Below the pieces are notes generated by a model. The model was not told where the DNA came from, searched no databases, and saw only the letters and a list, made by a program, of their open reading frames with translations. Source: Pegoplata infirma (lineage: Eukaryota > Arthropoda > Insecta > Diptera > Anthomyiidae). From it: a stretch of 64,000 bases of DNA. The position numbers and the translations under genes were made by a program. The number at the start of each line of letters is the position of its first letter. Position 1 is the stretch's first letter. Of this stretch, positions 55,551 through 64,000 are shown one piece after another. The stretch lies in contig OY992538.1 of NCBI GenBank assembly GCA_963921195.1, positions 85,001,904-85,065,903 on the forward strand. Reading direction: 5' to 3'.

Positions 55551-56560
55551 TTTATACCCTCCACTCTAGTGATAGAGGGTATATATAAGTTTGTCATTCC
55601 GTTTGTAACACCTCGAAATATTGGTCTAGGACCCCAGAAAGTATATATATTTATGATCCTCGATCGATTTTAAGTCGATCTAGCGATGTCCGTCCGTCCG
55701 TCCGTCCGTCTGTCTGTCTGTCTGTCTGTCCGTAGAAAACACGCTAACTTTTGAAAGACTTTACAGAGGCTACTGAAGTTTGGCATATATGTTTGTCATT
55801 TACCTGGTCAGGTTGGTATTGCAATCCAGCCAAATCGGTCCAGTGGTTCAAAAGTTATGAGCAAAAGAGTAAATTTCGGCAAGGGTATTTCGCGAATTTA
55901 CGAGATAAAATACACGATAACTTTCGAAAGACAATAATAAGACTACTGAAGCTTGGCACGTATCTTTGCCGTTCCCCGGGTCTGTTTGGTTTTAAATTTC
56001 AGCTCAATCGGTCCAGTGGTTCAAAAGTTATAAGCAAAACCCTGAATTTCAGATTAGTTTCATCTAAAATGCCACGTGTTTTAACAAGTTTTAAAAGCAT
56101 TGGTGGTAACTAAACAATGCTTTTCAAACGTGTTCAATTTTAAAGCAATGCTTTTTAAACTTGTTTAGTTTTAAAAGCATTGGTAACTTAAAAATTACAC
56201 TCGAAAAAAATTTTACACTCAAAAAAAAATTTACACTCAAAAAAATTTTACACTCAAAAAAAAATTTACACAAAAAAATTACAATATTTTTTGTACATAC
56301 GTACGTGCATTCACTCAGAAATATTTCTACAGTAAAAAAAAACATTACACTTGAAAAAAATTTTACACTCAAAAAATAAAATTAGTAATTTTTATTTTTT
56401 TAAATGACAAAAAAAGAATTTTTTACTCAAAATAAAATATTTCTAATCAAAATTATTAAGTTTTTCACGTAAAAAAATGTACTTCCCTTTAAAGAAAATG
56501 CATTGTGGAGGGTATTCATAGATTCGGCAAAGTCGAATTTAACTTTTCTACTTGTTTTTT
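55551..56560 (+). mobile_element. Dispersed fly repeat, copy C (complete, uninterrupted)
   Basis: The 5' hairpin is ATACCCTCCACTCTAGTG..GAGGGTAT, followed by GTCCGTCCGTCCGTCCGTCTG. The body carries AATTTCAGCTCAATCGGTCC and TTACACTC repeats, and the 3' part has GTGGAGGGTATTCATAG, TTCGGCAAAGTCGAA and CTACTTGTTT. It reads through CCAGTGGTTCAAAAG at the site where copies A and B hold the Transib-like element, so it is the empty-site reference. The frame at 55751-56113 is repeat sequence. Confidence 0.8.
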
Positions 56561-57689
56561 TTTTATTCACCACGAGGTGAATTATTATCCAAGTTACAAA
56601 CTCAAATTACTAAAATTTTTGGTTTTAAGAAAATGAAAACAGTAATTCTTATTTTCTTTTTTGTTAATCGTTAGCTTATATAGTCAAACTGAGGTGACGA
56701 AAACTGTTTTGCTGCTTTTGCTCTGCTTTCATAAACTTCAAATTATGACATGAAATAAATTTTTTTGTTTATATAGTATTTGTATTTTACTTATTATAAA
56801 CACCATTACAATATAGTCGCACTATTTCGATAGTTCTTTATCAAGTCGAAAAATTAAAGACAAAAAGTGTAAATCATAATACCTTAAATATAATTTTAAT
56901 TTTTTTTGGAAAAAGTTTCTTTTGGTATTTTTTTGTATTAATTTTTTTTTTTTAAGTAAAATATATTTTCAACTTGACGATGAAAATAAAAAAATATTTC
57001 CAAAAAACACTTTTTTTAACACAACAATATTTTTTTTATTTTGATGAAACTTTAAATTTTGTGTTTTCGGTTTTTAAAATTCGGTGTCTGCCAAAAGGAG
57101 ACGCTTTAGACATTTTCTCCAGTTTTTTCTTTTATCATCGAAGGGTTAAACAAGCTTACACATTTCTACAAATAACAAAAATTATTCTCCCACATTTACA
57201 CAACATTTGAAATTGATAAAATGTTTATATTAAAATATTTACAAACATACATATCTATTGAAACCAAAACTAAACAAACTCAAAAATAAACTTTTTTCAA
57301 CAAATTTTTAAAATTAATTAAAAATTTTGCTGAACAATAAAAAAACTTCCTAAATGAATTAAATATAATTTTTTTTCTATACATAGAAAAATTCATTTAT
57401 TCACAGTTACTAGGATAACATTGGCTACTATGGTAAAGAAAAGATATTTTTTATTCAATATTGCTAATGAATTATGTAAGTTCATTAGCAATTTGTGTTA
57501 AAATCATACTTAATAAAAAAACTTATGCTACTTTTAAAGTATAAAAAAAGAATAATTTTCATAGTTCAATAACTTTTAGCTGTGGAAATTGCAGTGTTAA
57601 TTGTGATGCTCTGTTCTTGCCATTTGACCAATAACGCACAATGGGATATATTGATAATTAAATTTAAAACAAATGATAAAAGTATTTAA
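56561..57689. other. AT-rich, mostly unassigned
   Basis: 56600-56700 is an inverted copy of sequence at about 33600-33680 (CGTTAGCTTATATAGTCAAA). The 78-codon frame at 56974-57210 shows no domain. GCTAATGAATTATGTAAG..TTCATTAGCAA near 57465-57495 is a short dyad. Nothing else is recognised. Confidence 0.4.
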
Positions 57690-60662
57690 AAAAAAACTGT
57701 CACAGAATCTGAAACATTTCCTTAAAAATGGAAAAATGTCGCAGTATCTTAGTCATTTTCTATAGAAAAAATGCCCCAGAGTCTGAGTCATTTTCTATAG
57801 AAAAAATGCCCCAGAATCTGAAACTTTTTCTATAGAAAAAATGCACCAGAATCTGAGTCATTTTCTATAGAAAAAATGCCCCAGAATCTGAAACTTTTTC
57901 TATAGAAAAAATGTCTCAGAATCTGAGACTCAGTCTCAGAATATGAGACTTTTTCTATTGAAAAAATGTCTCAGAATCTGAGACTTTTTCCATAGAAAAA
58001 TTGTATCAGAATCTGAGACTTTTTCTATAGAAAAAATGTCTCAGAATCTGAGACTTTTTCTATAGAAAAAATGTCTCAGAATCTGAACCTTTTTCTATAG
58101 AAAAAATGTCTCAGAATCTGAGACTTTTTCTATAGAAAAAATGTCTCAGAATCTGAGACTTTTTCTATAGAAAAAATGTTTCAGAATCTGAGACTTTTTC
58201 TATAGAAAAAATGTCTCAGAATCTGAGACTTTTTCTATAGAAAAAATGTCTCAGAATCTGAGACTTTTTCTATAGAAAAAATGTCTCAGAATCTGAGACT
58301 TTTTCTATAGAAAAAATGTCTCAGAACCTAAGACACTTTCTATAGAAAAAATGTCTCAGAATCTGAGACTTTTTCTATAGAAAAAATGTCTCAGAATCTG
58401 AGACTTTTTCTATAGAAAAAATGTCTCAGAATCTGAGACTATTTCTATAGAAAAAATGTCTCAGAATCTGAGACTTTTTCTATAGAAAAAATGTCTCAGA
58501 ATCTGAGACTTTTTCTATAGAAAAAATGTCTCAGAATCTGAGATTTTTTCTATAGAAAAAATGTCTCAGAATCTGAGACTTTTTCTATAGAAAAAATGTC
58601 TCAGAATCTGAGACTTTTTCTATAGAAAAAATGTCTCAGAATCTGAGACTTTTTCAATAGAAAAAATGTCTCAGAATCTGAGACTTTTCCTATAGAAAAA
58701 AATGTCTCAGAATCTGAGACTTTTTCTATGGAAAAAATGTCTCAGAATCTGAGACTTTTTCCATAGAAAAATTGTATCAGAATCTGAGACTTTTTCTATA
58801 GAAAAAATGTCTCAGAATCTGAGACTTTTTCTATAGAAAAAATGTCTCAGAATCTGAGACTTTTTCTATAGAAAAAATGTCTCAGAATCTGAACCTTTTT
58901 CTATAGAAAAAATGTCTCAGAATCTGAGACTTTTTCTATAGAAAAAATGTCTCAGAATCTGAGACTTTTTCTATAGAAAAAATGTTTCAGAATCTGAGAC
59001 TTTTTCTATAGAAAAAATGTTTCAGAATCTGAGACTTTTTCTATAGAAAAAATGTCTCAGAATCTGAGACTTTTTCTATAGAAAAAATGTCTCAGAATCT
59101 GAGACTTTTTCTATAGAAAAAATGTCTCAGAATCTGAGACTTTTTCTATAGAAAAAATGTCTCAGAATCTGAGACTTTTTCTATAGAAAAAATGTCTCAT
59201 AATCTGAGACTTTTTCTATAGAAAAAATGTCTCAGAATCTAAGACTTTTTCTATAGAAAAAATGTCTCAGAATATGAGACTTTTTCTATAGAAAAAATGT
59301 CTCAGAATCTGAGACTTTTTCTATAGAAAAAATGTCTCAGAATCTGAGACTTTTTCTATAGAAAAAATGTCTCAGAATCTGAGACTTTTTCTATAGAAAA
59401 AATGTCCCAGAATCTGAGACTTTTTCTATAGAAAAAATGTCTCAGAATCTGAGACTTTTTCTATAGAAAAAATGTCTCAGAATCTGAGACTTTTTCTATA
59501 GAAAAAATGTCTCCGAATCTGAGACTTTTTCTATAGAAAAAATGTCTCAGAATCTGAGACTTTTTCTATAGAAAAAATGTCTCAGAATCTGAGACTTTTT
59601 CTATAGAAAAAATGTCTCAGAATCTGAGACTTTTTCTATAGAAAAAATGTCTCAGAATCTGAGACTTTTTCTATAGGAAAAATGTCTCAGAATCTGAGAC
59701 TTTTTCTATAGGAAAAATGTCTCAGAATCTGAGACTTTTTCTATAGGAAAAATGTCTCAGAATCTGAGACTTTTTCTATAGGAAAAATGTCTCAGAATCT
59801 GAGACTTTTTCTATAGCAAAAATGTCTCAGAATCTGAGACTTTTTCTATAGCAAAAATGTCTCAGAATCTGAAACTTTTTCTACAGAAAAAATGTCTCAG
59901 AATCTGAGATTTTTCTATTGAACAAATGTCTCAGAATCTGAGACTTTTTCTATAGAAAAAATGTCTTAGAATCTGAGACTTTTTCTATAGCAAAAATGTC
60001 TCAGAATTTGAGACTTTTTCTATAGCAAAAATGTCTCAGAATTTGAGACTTTTTCTATAGCAAAAATGTCTCAGAATCTGAGACTTTTTCTATAGCAAAA
60101 ATGTCTCAGAATCTGAGACTTTTTCTATAGAAAAAATGTTTTAGAATCTGAGACTTTTGCTACAGGAAAAATGTCTCAGAATCTGAGACTTTTTCTATAG
60201 AAAAATGTTCCAGAATCTGAGACTTTTTTTATAGAAAAATGTCCCAGAATCTGAGACTTTTTCTATAGAAAAATGTTCCAGAATCTGAGACTTTTTCTAT
60301 AGAAAAATGTCCCAGAATCTGAGACTTTTTCTATAGAAAAATGTCCCAGAATCTAAGACTTTTTCTATAGAAAAATGTCCCAGAATCTGAGACTTTTTCT
60401 ATCGAAAAATGTCCCAGAATCTGAGACTTTTTCTATAGAAAAATGTCCCAGAATCTGAGACTTCTTCTGTAGGAAAAATGTATCAGAATCTGAGACTTTT
60501 TCTGTAGGAAAAATGTCTCAGAATCTGAGACTTTTTCTATAGGAAAAATGTTTCAGGATTTGAAACTATTTCTATAGGAAAGATGTTTCAGGATTTGAAA
60601 CTATTTCTATAGGAAAGATATCTCAGAATCTGATACCTTTTCTCAGAATCTGATACCTTTTC
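57690..60662. repeat. 35 bp double-dyad minisatellite array (~85 units)
   Basis: Each unit is two palindromes joined by AT: TTTTTCTATAGAAAAA and GTCTCAGAATCTGAGAC. The central array (about 58000-59650) is nearly homogeneous, and the edges are diverged. Variant blocks are local: CCCCAGAATCTG at 57770-57880, TATAGGAAAAATG at 59670-59800, TATAGCAAAAATG at 59810-60110, and 34 bp units with AAAAATGTYCCAG at 60195-60460. No spacers are present, so it is not CRISPR-like. No coding frame is long or conserved. Confidence 0.95.
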
Positions 60663-61063
60663 TAAAATAAAAATTCTCCGAATCTAGAGGTTTTAATGGT
60701 CGGATCTACAGAAATTAATTTTAAATTAAAGTTTGTCTTAAGCTCTATTAAAGGGTGAAGGAAAAAAAATATATATTTTTTTTTTAAATTTCTTGACCGT
60801 AATTTTTAAAAATTTTTTAAAAATTTCAAATGGCGATATCTCGGAAAAGGTTCGACCGATTTTTTTGGTAATATTAGTGATTTTTTTTTTAATTTTTTAA
60901 AATCTAAAACTGTGATCGCCAGGCGCCACGGGGTAATTTTAATTGATTATCCTTAAATTTGACCACATAAGTTTATGGCCTCGAAGAAAAAACATTTACA
61001 AAAATATGACGCTTCAATGTTAAGACTACATCTTATTTGCCAGGCTGTTACCACTTTTTATAC
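60663..61063. other. No feature recognised
   Basis: A/T-rich. It contains GATATCTCGGAAAAGGTTCG, a phrase resembling others in the foldback arms. No element ends. Confidence 0.35.
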
Positions 61064-61153
61064 CCTCCACTCTGGTGATAGAGGGTATATATAAGTTTGT
61101 CATTCCGTATGTAACACATTGAAATATTGGTTTAGGACCCCATAAAGTATATA

Positions 61154-62663
61154 TGAACATTTCCATTTAACTTTTGATTTTAAGGTTGAAAAAATATTCA
61201 AATTTTTTTTGAAGGCACATCAAAATCGTTTAGTACGCGTCTAAACATGCATTTAGTAAGTTCAAATCCGTTCGCGTGAAGAACTTTCAGCTGACGGCGC
61301 GAAAGTTATGGCGGTTTAAAAATTTTAATTGAAAACAAAAAATCTCAAAATTACAATTATTATTAGAAATTGACAAAATCAACGTTAATTAATGTTTCCT
61401 ACTATCCCCAATAACAACCGGATAAATTAAGTCCATTAAGGTGGATATACAATCAGATTTTTACGTTAAAGTTTGTTTTAAAAAGTTGCTCTCTTAATAC
61501 TTTATATGCAATTTACGCGGAATCTAATGACGATGGACCAAATTAAAGGTCATATTCGGATTAAGCACCCTCAAATTAGTTAAGAAACTTGTGCATTATG
61601 CAAAATTGTGAATTTTTAAAAGTGATGCAATTTCTGATTAATCAAATTTTGAAAGATGCATAAAATCCACAATCTTCAAAATTTATTAATGCCGCTCAGT
61701 TTTGGAATAAAGCTTTATAAGTACCAGCAATTGCCATTTATAGAAATTAATTTCTATTAGCGGTTTGGGTGTGCCCTGTCGGTTTATCTGAGGACAAAAT
61801 TTTCGCGTTTTCAGCGTACAGTTACATTAAGTCCCAATTTTTGCACACGATCCATAATATGCACTACAAGCAATCGTCTGACGGGTATATTTTAAATCTA
61901 AATTCTTTTTGCGTGAAAATACAAGTAAAAGTTTAAAATCGTGAAATGTCAGATTTTCGCAAAATTTTTGCTAATCAAAATTTTAACACGCCATATCGAT
62001 TTTATTATAAAAAATCAAAAAATATTTGGATCACGCAATGTGCTGGCCACTTTTAAATAATATTGCGAATGTGCCTCGCAAAAAAGTGGATTTTTGATGA
62101 CTTTCACGTTTTGTCTCTCAACCTTTGTCTAGCTAGTGCTCCGCTCCTATTGAGGGCACATTCATGAGACCGGTTTCAAACTGTAGGGAATTACGACAGC
62201 TATCGTTTTTCGTATTAGCTTTCGAAAAGTATGAAGCGGCGCAAATTTCCTGATCAAAAAACGACGAAAAATTGAAAATGAAGAAATTTTAATTTCAAAC
62301 CGTTACCACCAAATAACTTTTTTATTATTGATGGCACATCAAATTCATAAATACATCTATTTTGAACAAGTATAGGGACCATATATTTTAAATCTTCGAA
62401 GAATACGCTGGAGGGCGCAAGTACAATAGGCCAAAGACTACATTATTTTTATGAAATTTCAATCGACTTTTCCACATTTCGGAAGTTTGATTGTCGCTAA
62501 CTACCGCAAATTAAGATTTTTGGCCTTTAGTGTTTGTAAGCTAATTGCATTAGAAGTCCTTTATGCATTTCTATCAGTAGATAGCCATTTAAATGCAAAT
62601 AAGAAAAGTTTTGGCCAAAAAACCAAAATTTCAAAGAAATGAAAAGTTAAATGGAAATGTCCA
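61154..62663. mobile_element. TA-flanked 1.5 kb element with TGRACATTTCC ends
   Basis: The left end is TGAACATTTCCATTTAACTT and the complement of the right end is TGGACATTTCCATTTAACTT. TA lies at 61152-61153 and 62664-62665. Removing the element with one TA restores the family sequence AAAGTATATATATTCATG found in other copies. The TA duplication suggests a Tc1/mariner-type element. No transposase is recognisable; the 63-codon frame at 62451-62642 has none of its motifs. Confidence 0.75.
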
Positions 62664-62709
62664 TATATTCATGATCCTTGATCGATTTTAAGTCGATCTA
62701 ACGATGTCC

Positions 62710-63383
<674 letters not shown>

Positions 63384-63480
63384 TGAAATCACGTTTTTGG
63401 CAATAATCCGGAACCGATTTTAACGCTTGGGGTACCAAAAGTTGCGGAATTTATCCAGGCAAAAACTAGTGTATTTTTTT

Positions 63481-64000
63481 TTTGAAATCGGTTAAGTACT
63501 TTAAAAGTTATGAGTGAATTACTGAAAAAACTCTTAGTGATTTTCATCATAACCCTAAATTAATTCATATTTTGTGTAGATACATACATAACAAAGAATA
63601 CGGAAATGAAAAAAAACGGAGAAAAAGAAAAAAATGTTTACAAAAAAACTTTAAAATATGTAAAACAAAATCTAAATTTAATTAAAAAAAAGTTCGTTAA
63701 GTAATAATAAAAAAATTAATTGTTATTTTTATGTACAAAGCATGTGTGTGTGTCCGTTTTTTTGCTTCGTCATATTAACGGGGTTGCCAGACTTTTTTTG
63801 GCTTTGTCGCAAACTCGGATGTAAAATATCGCCAAAATTCAATTTTGTTCAGATTTCTTAAAAAAAAAATATTTTTATTTAAAAAAAATAAATTTTGTTA
63901 AATAATAAAAGACAGAAATAAACTTTATGGCAAAAATCGCCCAAATCCGGAAAATCTATATATATAAAAGAGTAATGTGACTGACTGACATACTCATTCA
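63481..64000. other. No feature recognised
   Basis: A/T-rich with a GGGTTGCCAGAC word (63781) also seen at 23274. The end, CTATATATATAAAAGAG followed by TGACTGACTGACAT, looks like the head of another dispersed repeat running out of the window. Confidence 0.35.

Noticed and set aside
55751..56113. 120-codon plus frame
   Set aside because: It lies wholly within the dispersed repeat. Copies A and B do not preserve the frame.
57690..60662. CRISPR-like regular repeats of 35 bp
   Set aside because: There are no unique spacers, the units are contiguous palindromes, and the sequence is eukaryotic.

Overview
This is a eukaryotic window, very AT-rich (mostly A/T by eye), with no intact protein-coding gene that I can support. 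Nearly everything recognisable is repetitive: foldback elements and MITEs, decayed transposons, minisatellites, microsatellites and tRNA-like Pol III units. A dispersed repeat occurs at least six times. It has an ATACCCTC..GAGGGTAT hairpin at its 5' end, then CCGTCCGTCTGTCTG runs, then an ATTCGGC..GTCGAAT hairpin followed by CTTGTTT at its 3' end. I associate that architecture with brachyceran flies, so I infer a repeat-rich fly genome (a calyptrate is plausible). No gene in the window confirms this.

Layout. 0-5 kb: A/T foldback elements abutting head to tail, one with a nested 1,044 bp foldback at a TA site. 5-16 kb: hAT-like long-inverted-repeat elements with perfect 8 bp target duplications, and a 3 kb dispersed repeat holding a Transib-like element (5 bp duplication CAGTG). 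16-21 kb: more foldbacks, one flanked by 35 bp direct repeats. 21-24 kb and 34-37 kb: tRNA-like units with oligo-T tails. 24-32 kb: two ACTAGCTG-type elements built of 120-160 bp tandem units; the second holds a hAT-like insertion carrying a dyad minisatellite. 32-38 kb: a second dispersed repeat with the Transib-like element at the same site but in opposite orientation, itself nested several levels deep. 39-42 kb: a large foldback with TCGCGA dyad units.

44-55.5 kb is a nest of transposons. An element with CCCAGCAAAAC ends sits in an ATTGATGAAAAAA microsatellite. Inside it is a composite of CACACAG-ended elements, which contains a truncated RT/RNase H non-LTR retrotransposon. That is interrupted by a piggyBac-like element (TTAA duplication, remnant of the GGVDxxDQM transposase motif), whose coding remnant is interrupted in turn by a further CCCAGC element. 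55.5-56.6 kb is a short copy of the dispersed repeat without the Transib-like insertion. 57.7-60.7 kb is a ~3 kb array of a 35 bp double-dyad minisatellite. 61-63.5 kb is a dispersed repeat carrying a 1.5 kb TA-flanked element and a ~650 bp (TCTG)n expansion.

The two coding remnants recognised (LINE RT/RNase H and piggyBac transposase) are both broken. The scientific interest lies in the nesting order, in empty sites and restored reading frames that fix element boundaries, in the invertible or twice-targeted Transib-like element, and in the double-dyad satellite shared by several unrelated elements.
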